In this document: in pieces, positions 1-8,209 of the stretch | Numbering within the stretch: position 1 is the stretch's first letter | Layout: every line of letters starts with the position of its first letter | Assembly: GCA_946998205.1 (NCBI GenBank) | Contig: CAMPYJ010000008.1 | Span: 8,712 to 72,711 of the forward strand | DNA: 64,000 nt | Direction of reading: 5' to 3' | Source of the DNA: an uncultured Prevotella sp. | Lineage (GTDB): Bacteria > Bacteroidota > Bacteroidia > Bacteroidales > Bacteroidaceae | The notes under the pieces: model-generated | Databases searched by the model: none | What the model was told of the DNA's origin: nothing | Seen by the model: the letters and a program-made list of their open reading frames with translations, nothing else | Position numbers and translations under genes: made by a program

Positions 1-1
1 T

Positions 2-1624
2 CTGGCCAGGGCTGTCAGCCAGCGCATCATACGCTTATCCAAGGGCAACGACGTCATCCTCTTTCTGTTGGTGATTCTCACCACCTCTTTTATCGGTGCC
101 TTTGTCAGCAACACAGGTACGGTGGCACTGATGATGCCCATCGTGGTGAGCATGGCGGCACAGTCGAACACCAGTCCCGGCAGATTGCTCATGCCATTGG
201 CCTTTGCCAGCAGCCTGGGCGGAATGCTCACGCTCATCGGTACGCCGCCCAACCTTGTCATGCAGGAAGCGCTCACCGACGCGGGTTTTGAGCCGTTGTC
301 GTTCTTCTCGTTCTTTCCCGTAGGCGTCGTATGTGTTGCCGTAGGTATCATCGTGCTGTTGCCGCTGAGCCGTATATTCCTTGGCAGGGAAAAGAAAGCG
401 GGAAAGCGCAGGAAGTCCAAGGGCAAGAGTATGGACGAACTGGTGTCGGAATATCAGTTGCAAAGCTTTACGGAGGCTTTCCGCATAGGCAGTCGTTCGC
501 CGCTCGTGGGAAAGACGGTAGCTCAGCTCGACCTGCGCAACAGGCATGGCCTGTCGATTATCGAAATACGGAAAGCCCCAACCCACGCCGACCGCATCAT
601 GCGGCAGGTCAGGCAAAGCGTGCCAAAACCATCTACCGTGCTGCGCGTTGGCAACCTGCTGTACCTTGCGGGCGACACCGAGAAGATGAACGCCTTTGCT
701 GCGGAAAATGGGTTGGTCAAGCTTGATGACAGTTCGGTTGACTTCTATGACATTGGCATGGCCGAGCTGGTGTTGATGCCCAATTCGCACATCAATGGCA
801 TGTGTCTCAAGGATTCGGGCATTGGCGAACAATACAACATCAATGTGGTGGGAATCCGCCGTCATGGCGACTATATGCTGAAGAACCTTGCCAACCAAAA
901 GCTGTTGGCTGGCGACGTGCTGCTGGTGCAAGGCTTGTGGAGCAACATCGACAAGTTGGACATGGCTGAAAGCGACTGGGTAGTACTGGGCAGGCCCATC
1001 GAGCAAGCCGGCAAGGTAACGCTCAACTACAAGGCTCCCGTTGCTGCGCTCGTCATGTTGCTGATGGTGTGCATGATGGTGTTCAACTTTATTCCCGTTG
1101 AACCGGTTACTGCTGTCATCGTGGCGGGATTGCTCATGGTGCTCACGGGTTGTTTCCGAAATGTTGAGGCGGCCTACAAAACCATCAAGTGGGAGAGCGT
1201 CGTGCTCATCGCCGCCATGATGCCCATGTCCATAGCCTTGCAGAAGACGGGCGTCTCGGCTCTTATATCCAGTTCGCTGGTCAACGCCTTTGGTGACGTG
1301 GGACCCATGGTGCTGCTGGCGGGCGTTTATTACACCACCACGCTTATGACCATGTTCATCAGCAACACCGCCACGGCCGTGCTCATGGCCCCCATCGCCA
1401 TGTCGGCCGCCTCACAGGTTGGAGTAAGCCCCTACGCATTCCTTTTTGCCGTGACGCTGGGTGCCAGCATGTGCTTTGCGTCGCCATTCTCCACGCCACC
1501 CAATGCGCTGGTGATGAAGGCAGGGCAATACCAGTTCATGGACTATGTCAAGGTAGGCTTGCCACTTCAGCTGCTCATCGGTTTGGTGATGACGTTCGTG
1601 CTGCCCTTGCTATTCCCGTTCTAA
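2..1624 (+). CDS. SLC13-family permease with two RCK_C (TrkA-C) domains, 5' truncated by the window edge
   Basis: The frame is open from base 2, so the start lies outside the window; the TTG at 68 is internal. The protein is a membrane carrier of the divalent-anion/sodium symporter (SLC13, CitT/ArsB) superfamily. Hydrophobic helices flank two signature Asn-Thr motifs, SNTGTVALMMP near the N-terminal end of the visible part and SNTATAVLMAP near the C-terminus. Between the two membrane halves (about residues 145-300 counted from base 68) lie two soluble segments of TrkA-C/RCK_C type, one around VGKTVAQLDL and one around INVVGIRRHGDYML. This arrangement is typical of bacterial SLC13 proteins with regulatory RCK_C domains. 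The substrate (sulfate, dicarboxylate or other anion) cannot be read from the sequence. No linked gene hints at it; the next gene is convergent. Confidence 0.88.
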   Translation: MARAVSQRIIRLSKGNDVILFLLVILTTSFIGAFVSNTGTVALMMPIVVSMAAQSNTSPGRLLMPLAFASSLGGMLTLIGTPPNLVMQEALTDAGFEPLSFFSFFPVGVVCVAVGIIVLLPLSRIFLGREKKAGKRRKSKGKSMDELVSEYQLQSFTEAFRIGSRSPLVGKTVAQLDLRNRHGLSIIEIRKAPTHADRIMRQVRQSVPKPSTVLRVGNLLYLAGDTEKMNAFAAENGLVKLDDSSVDFYDIGMAELVLMPNSHINGMCLKDSGIGEQYNINVVGIRRHGDYMLKNLANQKLLAGDVLLVQGLWSNIDKLDMAESDWVVLGRPIEQAGKVTLNYKAPVAALVMLLMVCMMVFNFIPVEPVTAVIVAGLLMVLTGCFRNVEAAYKTIKWESVVLIAAMMPMSIALQKTGVSALISSSLVNAFGDVGPMVLLAGVYYTTTLMTMFISNTATAVLMAPIAMSAASQVGVSPYAFLFAVTLGASMCFASPFSTPPNALVMKAGQYQFMDYVKVGLPLQLLIGLVMTFVLPLLFPF

Positions 1625-1749
1625 AGGCTCTGCATGCTTTTCATGAGGCATGCTTGGCCTTCGTAATGCCCAATTTTATTGTTTTGACAACAGTATGGAC
1701 AAATGGGTCTGAAAGGTTGTATGTGGAAACTACGATGCGCAACAATGAT

Positions 1750-2027
1750 GAATTTTCTTGACACCGAACCTCTTCATATTTGGCGTATTTCCCAACAACC
1801 TTTTCGGTTATAGCAAATACGGCCTGTATGCGAAGACTTTGTAAGTGGTTTTGATACAATTGGTTACAGATATGATTGTTTCTATGCCACTTTTTTTCAT
1901 ACATTTTTAAGCTAAAAGCAATGCTTTAAGGGTGCAATTCGCATGCTTTTACCTTGCTAACCCATGCCTATTGGTCGTCAAAAGGATGCATCTGTGTACA
2001 CAAAACCATTACTTTATGGGCATAAAA
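1750..2027 (+). repeat. Intergenic repeat, diverged copy A, ending in a 22-bp periodic array
   Basis: It starts with the head AATTTTCTTGACA followed by CTTCAT and a GCGTATTT...AAATACGGC inverted pair, as in the copies at 12.45, 38.16 and 48.88 kb. From 1896 to 2027 the sequence divides into six consecutive blocks of exactly 22 bases (starts 1896, 1918, 1940, 1962, 1984, 2006). Most blocks open with an ATG/CAT core plus a T-rich stretch (for example GCATGCTTTT) and several end in an A-rich triplet. It lies between the convergent SLC13 and xth genes. Its function is unknown. Confidence 0.6.
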
Positions 2028-2177
2028 CAAGTTTTCTGACTCACCAATCATTTGCTTTGCACCCTGCGTGCCTATCATTTTTTTCCAGATGACCCAGTCT
2101 TGAGGACCGTTTTAGAGGCTTTTTCCCTATAAAAATTTCAACATTTATTTCGTGGCAGCGTAATTCAGTCAATGTGT

Positions 2178-2443
2178 TTAAGGGCGGTTCTATAAATGAG
2201 CTTTGACAGATTGTGAGACTTTTTTTTTGAGGCCAAATTGTTTGTGAGTGAAGGAGTATGGCGAGCTATACGACTGAACGAACAAGCAAATTGAACCAAA
2301 AACGGAGCAAGCCGAATACAATCAAACTTGTTTGAATTGTTGAGACGCAGCCTGTTTTATATAAAAAGAGTCCATAAGATGACAAAACGTAAAAAGTCAG
2401 ACATAAAAAACTTTACGGTGGTAATTTATAGAACCGCCCTTAA
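2178..2443. mobile_element. MITE-like element with perfect 20-bp terminal inverted repeats
   Basis: The 20 bases TTAAGGGCGGTTCTATAAAT at 2178-2197 recur exactly as the reverse complement at 2424-2443, giving a 266-bp unit with no open frame of note. The outermost TTAA is palindromic and could be a target duplication or part of the repeat. The size and lack of a transposase fit a non-autonomous miniature element or a solo remnant of a larger insertion sequence. A related but diverged end sequence is present at 63148-63170, next to transposase fragments. Confidence 0.65.
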
Positions 2444-2475
2444 GCACAAAGTCGTTGAGCAACAAATGAAGTTCT

Positions 2476-2507
2476 AAACGGCTTCTCTCCATCAGCTGAA
2501 GCCGTTT
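2476..2507. terminator. Hairpin between convergent genes
   Basis: The 10-bp arms AAACGGCTTC (2476-2485) and GAAGCCGTTT (2498-2507) form a perfect stem with a 12-base loop. It sits just downstream of xth on the minus strand. The flanking T-runs are weak, so it is only a probable terminator. Confidence 0.55.
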
Positions 2508-2570
2508 GTTGAGGTTTGTTAAAAAAGGGATGGTAGCATTTGTCTTGATAATGATAGAAGCGGGGAGACC

Positions 2571-3320
2571 TCATGTGAGCTCCAACTCCACGGGACAGTG
2601 GTCGCTTCCCAGAATCTCTGTGTGTATTTTGGCGTCAACGAGGCGTTCTTTGAGCCGTTCTGAAATGAGAAAATAGTCGATGCGCCACCCGGCGTTTTTT
2701 TCTCTTGCGCGAAATCTGTACGACCACCACGAGTACGTTACTTGCTCAGGATATAGGAGTCGAAAGGTGTCTACAAAACCATTGTCAAGCAAAACGGTCA
2801 TCTTTTCACGCTCTTCGTCCGTGAAACCGGCGTTGTGGTGATTGGTCTTCGGGTTCTTCAGGTCGATTTCCTCATGGGCAACGTTCAGGTCTCCGCAGAT
2901 AATCACGGGTTTGATGGCATCCAGTTGCATGACGTAAGTGCGGAAATCGTCTTCCCATTGCATGCGGTAGTCAAGCCGGCGAAGCTCATCTTGCGAGTTG
3001 GGAACATAGACGGTGATGAGGAAAAAGTGCTCCATCTCCATGGTAATCACCCGTCCTTCGTGGTCGTGTTCGTCTATTCCCAAGCCATACGTCACGTTTA
3101 GCGGTTTGTGTTTGGTGTAGATGGCGGTACCCGAATAGCCTTTCTTGTCGGCATAGTTCCAGTATGATTGATAACCTTCAAACTGCAAGTCCAATTGGCC
3201 TGCCTGCATTTTGGTTTCTTGCAGGCAAAAGAAGTCGGCGTCCAAATGCCGGAATGACGTTTCAAAATTTTTCTTCACACAGGCCCTCAGCCCGTTGACG
3301 TTCCATGAGATAAACTTCAT
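2571..3320 (-). CDS. xth: Exodeoxyribonuclease III (AP endonuclease)
   Basis: This 249-residue protein is a full-length member of the ExoIII/APE1 endonuclease-exonuclease-phosphatase fold. It cuts DNA at abasic sites and removes 3' blocking groups in base-excision repair. Visible motifs are MKFISWNVNGLRA at the N-terminus, the metal-binding LQETKMQ, the active-site GDLNVAHEEID and the C-terminal GSDHCPVELEL with the catalytic Asp-His pair. The ATG start at 3320 begins directly at the conserved first strand. The gene stands alone on the minus strand; folE lies upstream in the same direction with a 159-base gap that holds no other gene. Confidence 0.95.
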   Translation of the reverse strand: MKFISWNVNGLRACVKKNFETSFRHLDADFFCLQETKMQAGQLDLQFEGYQSYWNYADKKGYSGTAIYTKHKPLNVTYGLGIDEHDHEGRVITMEMEHFFLITVYVPNSQDELRRLDYRMQWEDDFRTYVMQLDAIKPVIICGDLNVAHEEIDLKNPKTNHHNAGFTDEEREKMTVLLDNGFVDTFRLLYPEQVTYSWWSYRFRAREKNAGWRIDYFLISERLKERLVDAKIHTEILGSDHCPVELELT

Positions 3321-3479
3321 ATACTTAGATTAATCGTAAATAATTGTGTTTGGCAATCCTCAAGTTGCTGTCTTATGTAAACCTTGAGAAGGGTGAATTG
3401 TCATTCAGTTGCTTGTTGATGGTGAGGAAATAGCGCAATGTTGGATGCGAGATGCCAAACACGATAGGTGTGAAAGTGC

Positions 3480-4073
3480 TTATATTCTCTTTGACTCCCC
3501 TCGCAGAAGGTTCATGAACTCCTCGCGGTTTTTGGCTTGATTGAAGGCGCCGCTGAATGCACTGGTGGTGGTGATGGAGTTTTGTTTCTCCACTCCTCGC
3601 ATCTGCATGCACATGTGTTTGGCCTCAATCACCACCATCACTCCTAAGGGTTTGAGCGCACTTTGGATGCAATCTTCAATTTGTTGCGTCAGACGTTCCT
3701 GCACTTGCAGACGGTGGCTGTATATGTCTACCACGCGGGCTATCTTGCTTAATCCGGTGATGTGGCCGTTGGGGATGTAGGCAACATGCGCTTTGCCGTA
3801 AAAAGGCAGCATGTGGTGCTCGCACATGGAGAAGAAATCAATGTCTTTGACGATGACCATTTGATTGTATTTCTCATCAAACAGCGCGTCGAGAAGCACT
3901 TGCTTAGGATCTTGTGCGTATCCTCTCGTCAGTGTCTGCATGGCTTTTGCCGCACGCATGGGGGTCTTCCGCAGGCCATCGCGCTGCGGGTCTTCGCCGA
4001 GTATTGATAATATCTTTTCGTAATGTAAGGCCAGTTCGTCAAGGCCTTCAGGGAGTTCAGTCTCAGTATGCAT
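3480..4073 (-). CDS. folE: GTP cyclohydrolase I
   Basis: The 197-residue protein converts GTP to 7,8-dihydroneopterin triphosphate, the entry step of folate synthesis and also of queuosine precursors. The zinc ligands are visible as the Cys and His of SMCEHHMLPFYGKAHVAYIP and the Cys in the late HMCMQMRGVEK motif. The catalytic-fold motif LSKIARVVDIYSHRLQVQE is present, and length matches the family. It follows the SPOR-domain gene on the minus strand with a 21-base gap and may be cotranscribed with it. folK and queA elsewhere in this window act in the same or connected pathways. Confidence 0.96.
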   Translation of the reverse strand: MHTETELPEGLDELALHYEKILSILGEDPQRDGLRKTPMRAAKAMQTLTRGYAQDPKQVLLDALFDEKYNQMVIVKDIDFFSMCEHHMLPFYGKAHVAYIPNGHITGLSKIARVVDIYSHRLQVQERLTQQIEDCIQSALKPLGVMVVIEAKHMCMQMRGVEKQNSITTTSAFSGAFNQAKNREEFMNLLRGESKRI

Positions 4074-4094
4074 GTGAGTCTTTGCTTTGTTGGT

Positions 4095-4778
4095 TTAGTA
4101 TTGTACCGTGATTTTTCCGCGTACGATGTTGGCTTGGTTATATCCAAGACTTTTCACCTGTTTGAGTATGTGAGCCGCTTCTTCGTAACTTCGGTAATTG
4201 CCTATGCGGCAGATCCATCTTGGAGAATAGAAATGAACGTAAACCGGCTCATTGGGAAAAGTCTGTTTGATGATGTCTCTGACGGCTTCAGCTCGTTGTC
4301 TGTCAGCACGCGAGTTGCCTCCGGCATACACTTGTACGCGGTATCCGTTGATTTTATACCCCTTCCGCATCACTTTTTTGCGCATGTCGATGATGGGAAT
4401 CTCCATCTCATTCGTCGAAGTCTCTTCGTTTTGCAGTCGTTTTTCTTCATGCTTAGCCGTGGAATCATGCCTGTTTTCAGCTCCTTCTTTCAGTTTCTGA
4501 TAATTCTTCTCTGCTGGTTTTGTCATGACAGCATGCGCGTTTTGGCTTTTTGTGAATCCGCTTTTTTTTAAGTGTTGAACCTTGTTCTCAGTTTTGTGGG
4601 TCGGTGTAGAAGCGTTTTTTGCTTTTCCGTTAACCAATTCGTCTATATCCTTACTCTGGCTAACTGTGACAGATGCTTTTCCTGGATCATTGTGCTGAAG
4701 ATGTTCAAGGAAAGTCTGTGCATCAGCAAATGTTACTGAACAAATGGTGATGATGAATAAAGTGACGAATTTATTCAT
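4095..4778 (-). CDS. SPOR-domain protein, secreted
   Basis: A 227-residue protein with an N-terminal signal peptide (about residues 1-20, ending near TFADAQ), a low-complexity polar linker (about 25-135, rich in Lys, Asn, Glu, Ser), and a C-terminal SPOR-like domain (about 138-227, containing YRVQVYAGGNSRADRQRAE and YEEAAHILKQVKSLGY). SPOR domains bind peptidoglycan lacking stem peptides, often at division sites, so a periplasmic cell-wall-binding role is likely; the exact function is not known. It lies between tpiA and folE, all on the minus strand. A strong hairpin after tpiA separates its transcription from that gene. Confidence 0.82.
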   Translation of the reverse strand: MNKFVTLFIITICSVTFADAQTFLEHLQHNDPGKASVTVSQSKDIDELVNGKAKNASTPTHKTENKVQHLKKSGFTKSQNAHAVMTKPAEKNYQKLKEGAENRHDSTAKHEEKRLQNEETSTNEMEIPIIDMRKKVMRKGYKINGYRVQVYAGGNSRADRQRAEAVRDIIKQTFPNEPVYVHFYSPRWICRIGNYRSYEEAAHILKQVKSLGYNQANIVRGKITVQY

Positions 4779-4804
4779 GTTTGTTAGTTGTTAATTCAAA
4801 AATA

Positions 4805-4851
4805 TTGAGTGAGGCAAAGGCTCTCTGTTGGACAAGTCTTGCCTCACTCAA
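4805..4851 (-). terminator. Terminator hairpin after tpiA
   Basis: A perfect 13-bp stem is formed by TTGAGTGAGGCAA (4805-4817) and TTGCCTCACTCAA (4839-4851). On the minus strand it is followed by TATTTTTG. It lies 14 bases past the tpiA stop and before the SPOR gene. Confidence 0.75.
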
Positions 4852-4864
4852 CAGGAGTGGTATC

Positions 4865-5626
4865 TTATTTCTTCCAAGCGTCGATGATTCCTTTGAAGTC
4901 GGCGCATTTCAGAGAAGCACCGCCAATGAGTCCGCCATCGATGTCTTCTTTAGCGAACAATTCAGGTGCATTGCTGGCTTTGCAGCTGCCTCCATACAAG
5001 ATAGTGGTGTCCTGAGCCACCTCGTTGCCATACTTCTCTGCGACGATTGAACGGATATAGGCATGAATCTCTTCTGCCTGATCGGCTGTCGCAGTCTTTC
5101 CAGTACCAATAGCCCAGATGGGTTCGTAAGCGATAATGATGTTCTTGAATTCCTCTTCAGAAAGATTAAATACAGAACCTTCGAGTTCTGCCTTCACCAC
5201 TTCGTTCTGCTTGTTGGCCTCGCGCTCCTCCAAAGTCTCACCAATACAGAAGATAACCTTCAGACCATTCTTCAATGCCAACATCACTTTCTCCTTCAAG
5301 ATTTCTGGAGTTTCCTTGTAATATTGACGTCTTTCAGAGTGTCCGAGAATGACATACTGAGCTCCGGTGCTTTTCACCATCTCTGCAGAAACCTCACCTG
5401 TGTAGGCTCCTTTTTCCTTATCGGCACAGTTCTCAGCTCCCAGACCCACCAAGTTTTTATCCAATACCTCTGCAACACATGCCAGATGGATGAACGGCGT
5501 GCAGATGATTACTCCGCAGTTGGGCTTTTCAGCTACTAATGCTTCATTGATTTCTTTTGCCAAAGCAACACCTTCTTGCAGGTTCAGGTTCATCTTCCAG
5601 TTGCCTGCTACGATTTTCTTTCTCAT
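4865..5626 (-). CDS. tpiA: Triosephosphate isomerase
   Basis: The 253-residue enzyme interconverts dihydroxyacetone phosphate and glyceraldehyde 3-phosphate in glycolysis. All hallmark motifs are present: N-terminal VAGNWKMN with the catalytic Lys, catalytic His in ILGHSERRQYY, catalytic Glu in AYEPIWAIGTGKTA followed by the flexible loop, and phosphate-binding YGGSCKASN and IGGASLK near the C-terminus. The gene is 4 bases downstream of the DoxX-family gene on the same strand, which suggests one transcript that ends at the hairpin at 4805-4851. Confidence 0.97.
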   Translation of the reverse strand: MRKKIVAGNWKMNLNLQEGVALAKEINEALVAEKPNCGVIICTPFIHLACVAEVLDKNLVGLGAENCADKEKGAYTGEVSAEMVKSTGAQYVILGHSERRQYYKETPEILKEKVMLALKNGLKVIFCIGETLEEREANKQNEVVKAELEGSVFNLSEEEFKNIIIAYEPIWAIGTGKTATADQAEEIHAYIRSIVAEKYGNEVAQDTTILYGGSCKASNAPELFAKEDIDGGLIGGASLKCADFKGIIDAWKK

Positions 5627-5630
5627 TTTA

Positions 5631-6998
5631 CTATTCTTTTTTAAGAGTTGGTATATTTCCTTTTTCTTTCTCTTTGTAGCGTTTTTCTTTCTTTTTCTTG
5701 AATTTCAACCACTTGCTCCATGCCCAAAGACGGTCGGCAATGGTTAGCAACATCAACGGCAGGATGAACCACAAGAAGATTTCTGTAATCCTGGTTGGCA
5801 TGCTGTTGGCCGGCAATTGCCCAATCTGTTCTTCGCTCAGCGGCCGTTGCATGTCACTTTCTTTCGGCAAGTCGTTGTGGCTCCATTTCCTGATGATGGT
5901 TCCTTTCTTCAGTAAAAGCAGTCCAGGATTACTCCTGATGATGGTCTTCAGCGTGGTCTCGTCAGTCATGTAGAACGGATATTCGGCTCCCGTCAGATCC
6001 TGCCAACGCTTGATGTGCGGCTCGGTGCTTGACGTGAGGCAATAAAAAGGATAATTGTATGTCTGTGCATACTCGTAAATCCTGTCAATGTCTCCAAAGT
6101 TTGAATCGTCCGCATATTCCAGATGAGGCGAGATGAGCAAAAAGGTGTAACTCGTATCGTTCAGCACCTTCTGGGTGAGGTCGTCTCCCTGTCGTGTTTG
6201 AATGCTGAAGTCGTGTATGGGAGGCACATACCCTTGCGCCGTCTGAATGGTCTTGCTGTCCACGAATGTCCAGGTGGAGTCAGGGTAATCATCCAATGTG
6301 AACTCTTTCGTCACGCCGTTTTTTTTCAGTAAGAATGTCGTCTTGAACTTGGGTTGCTTCGCTCCTTTGGGAATCACCATGCCCTGTTGGATGTTGGCTC
6401 CCACATGATAAGGCCTGAAATCGAACAGTGGCAGCTTGTAGAGACAATACAGGCTGGACGCGATGATGAAGAAGATGGTATAGTTGAATACTATCCATTG
6501 GTTGGGCCTTGATATGAAACGCCACATGCGTGTCGGCCAAATTGCCAAGACGATGACACAGCCCAGCAGCACAATGTTCTTCAACAATGTCTCCGTATTG
6601 CTCAGTTTGACGGCGTCACCAAAGCATCCACAGTCGCTGATGGGATTGGCGATGGCCAGCCACAGCGTCACGGCAGTCATGATTGCCATGAGAACCAGTG
6701 CGATTTTCGACACCACTCGCCGCCTGATGGCCAGCAGGATGAACACGCCCAAGCAGAATTCCAAGGCTGACAGAACCACCGAGACACCCAACGTCATCCA
6801 GTCGGGAACCATGCCTTGCCATGCCAATGCTTCCAGATAGTCTTCTATCTTGTATTGTGTCCCCAGCGGGTCAATGGCCTTCACATATCCTGAAAGGATG
6901 AATGTCACCCCCAGGAGCAGGCGGCACACGTTGGTTAATATCGTCTTGAGCTTATTCACTGAGCCTGATGACACCGAAGACAGCGTAGTTGATGACAT
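5631..6998 (-). CDS. DoxX-like membrane protein with thioredoxin-like C-terminal region
   Basis: A protein of about 455 residues. The N-terminal part (about 20-150) has four hydrophobic helices of DoxX type, including RLLLGVTFILSGYVKAIDP and a conserved DCGCFGDA motif. A further membrane span lies around 165-190, a soluble region around 265-400 resembles a thioredoxin fold without an obvious CXXC, and another span precedes a very basic tail. This architecture is common in Bacteroidales; the role is unknown, with redox or envelope functions plausible. The ATG at 6998 overlaps the DUF1599 gene by 47 bases. A GTG at 6959, overlapping the upstream stop by 8 bases, is an attractive alternative start. 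The gene is cotranscribed with DUF1599 and tpiA. Confidence 0.82.
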   Translation of the reverse strand: MSSTTLSSVSSGSVNKLKTILTNVCRLLLGVTFILSGYVKAIDPLGTQYKIEDYLEALAWQGMVPDWMTLGVSVVLSALEFCLGVFILLAIRRRVVSKIALVLMAIMTAVTLWLAIANPISDCGCFGDAVKLSNTETLLKNIVLLGCVIVLAIWPTRMWRFISRPNQWIVFNYTIFFIIASSLYCLYKLPLFDFRPYHVGANIQQGMVIPKGAKQPKFKTTFLLKKNGVTKEFTLDDYPDSTWTFVDSKTIQTAQGYVPPIHDFSIQTRQGDDLTQKVLNDTSYTFLLISPHLEYADDSNFGDIDRIYEYAQTYNYPFYCLTSSTEPHIKRWQDLTGAEYPFYMTDETTLKTIIRSNPGLLLLKKGTIIRKWSHNDLPKESDMQRPLSEEQIGQLPANSMPTRITEIFLWFILPLMLLTIADRLWAWSKWLKFKKKKEKRYKEKEKGNIPTLKKE

Positions 6999-7509
6999 CC
7001 ATCAAGTTGGAGTCGATGCCCTCAGAAACGAGTGCCTGTCCATGGATGTCTTCCAGTTCTTTGATCCGTTGTATCTTTGTCAAGATGAAATCTGTGTAGC
7101 TGCTCACGCGCATCGAGCGCCACGCCTCATCGTAGTCGTGGTTCTTTTTCACCATCAGGGTGAGCGCTTCGCTCGCATGTCGGTCGTACAGAGCCATGGC
7201 CTGCTCGGTGTTGATGTCTGTTTCGTCAACGAATCCCTTCTCCAGTTGAATCAGTCCCACGATGCCATAGTTAATCAATGCCATGAACTCCGGGCGGATG
7301 CCTTCGTCTATCATGGCTTGTTTTTTGATTTCCAACGAGCGTATGCGCTTGGCTTTGATGAACAGCTGGTCTGTCAATGACGACGGACGCAGAATGCGCC
7401 ACGACGCACTGTAATCGTGAAGTTTCTTCTCAAAGAGCGTGCGACATTCGGTCAGCACCTTCTTGAACTGCTCTTCTGTCTTCGTATTGTTCATATTTGT
7501 TGTTTGCAA
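6952..7509 (-). CDS. DUF1599 domain protein
   Basis: A soluble 185-residue protein made of two similar halves. Each half carries a KxHDYxxxWRxxR-type motif: LHDYSASWRILRPSSLTDQ near residue 31 and NHDYDEAWRSMRVSSYTDF near residue 122. This internal duplication is the signature of DUF1599, a Bacteroidetes family related to MazG-like or nucleotide-binding helical proteins (weak inference). It is the first gene of the minus-strand run to the DoxX gene and tpiA. No catalytic role can be assigned from the sequence. Confidence 0.82.
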   Translation of the reverse strand: MQTTNMNNTKTEEQFKKVLTECRTLFEKKLHDYSASWRILRPSSLTDQLFIKAKRIRSLEIKKQAMIDEGIRPEFMALINYGIVGLIQLEKGFVDETDINTEQAMALYDRHASEALTLMVKKNHDYDEAWRSMRVSSYTDFILTKIQRIKELEDIHGQALVSEGIDSNLMDVINYAVFGVIRLSE

Positions 7510-7603
7510 AATTAGTCAATTTTCGTGAAATATCCAAAGGAAGTGGATGTCGATTTTTTGTTGACAGACGCGCGCTGGATGAGTTGACAGGCTCAAAACG
7601 AAA

Positions 7604-7655
7604 AAAATGAAGAATAGCTTCGCGGGGTTGTCTCTCGCCAGTCATTCTTCATTTT
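7604..7655 (-). terminator. Terminator hairpin after the lipoprotein gene
   Basis: A 12-bp perfect stem is formed by AAAATGAAGAAT (7604-7615) and ATTCTTCATTTT (7644-7655). On the minus strand it is followed by a T-run (reverse complement of 7598-7607), between the lipoprotein gene and DUF1599. Confidence 0.7.
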
Positions 7656-7704
7656 CTGTTCTCCACACGGCTTTTCAGGCTGCGCTGCGTGTCTGAAATT
7701 TGTG

Positions 7705-8115
7705 TTACAGTCCTTGTTTCTGCCGCATCCTGATCATTCGCACTACGCCGCACATGGCCTCGTAGCGCGCCTTCAGCGAGTCGCGTTCCACCCTCATCAT
7801 ATTGGCTTTGTACAGATTCGATTCCAAGGGGATGCTTCTCAAGACGGTTTGTAGTGCCGAGTCGGTCTGGGCAATGTCAGCCTGCGCCTGCTTCAGGGAT
7901 GCGTTTTGCCAAATGCGCAGAGCTTCCTTGCGGCTCTCTATGGCTTTGGGAAACTGCATGCGCAATGCCATGATGGAGTCAAGTGCCTCGGTATAGCAGC
8001 CGTCCTTATATAAGGTCTTGATCTGAGAGAGCAATCTTGCTGCTTTTTGGTCTTCAGATGGTGTGCACGAACAGATGAGAAGCGTGCACAAGATCAACCA
8101 TATATGTTTCTTCAT
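7705..8115 (-). CDS. Small putative lipoprotein, helical
   Basis: A 136-residue protein with a lipoprotein signal peptide: MKKHIWLILCTLLICSC, with Cys at about residue 16 or 17 as the lipidation site. The mature part is almost wholly helical and charged, with segments such as YKDGCYTEALDSIMALRMQF that resemble a tetratricopeptide helix pair, then a likely coiled coil (about 75-125). I do not recognise a named family; it looks like an outer-membrane-anchored lipoprotein of unknown role. A TATTTTTG box at 8120-8127 on the minus strand lies just before the ATG, so the transcript may have almost no leader. It diverges from cca. Confidence 0.72.
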   Translation of the reverse strand: MKKHIWLILCTLLICSCTPSEDQKAARLLSQIKTLYKDGCYTEALDSIMALRMQFPKAIESRKEALRIWQNASLKQAQADIAQTDSALQTVLRSIPLESNLYKANMMRVERDSLKARYEAMCGVVRMIRMRQKQGL

Positions 8116-8171
8116 GTCGCAAAAATACGATTTTTCTCTTTCATGGCATCCTAAACATGGCTAATTTTTAG

Positions 8172-8180
8172 TAACTTTGC
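8172..8180 (+). promoter_or_regulatory. Bacteroidetes -7 box upstream of cca
   Basis: TAACTTTGC matches the TAnnTTTG -7 consensus of the Bacteroidetes housekeeping sigma factor. It overlaps a TTG codon at 8177, which is therefore not the start; the ATG at 8210 is 30 bases downstream. A clear -33 TTTG is not seen. Confidence 0.55.
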
Positions 8181-8209
8181 AGCCACTTAAGAAGTTTTAT
8201 AGTTTCAAC

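Noticed and set aside
35..1006. Long minus-strand frame opposite the SLC13 gene
   Set aside because: Its His- and Gln-rich composition is that of an antisense shadow of a hydrophobic gene. The plus-strand frame has clear family motifs.
1641..1904. 87-codon minus-strand frame after the SLC13 gene
   Set aside because: It lies within repeat copy A, has no recognisable domain and does not recur in the other copies.
8177..8209. TTG start for cca
   Set aside because: It lies inside the TAACTTTGC promoter box; the ATG at 8210 starts the conserved protein. The same reasoning rejects the GTG at 37203.
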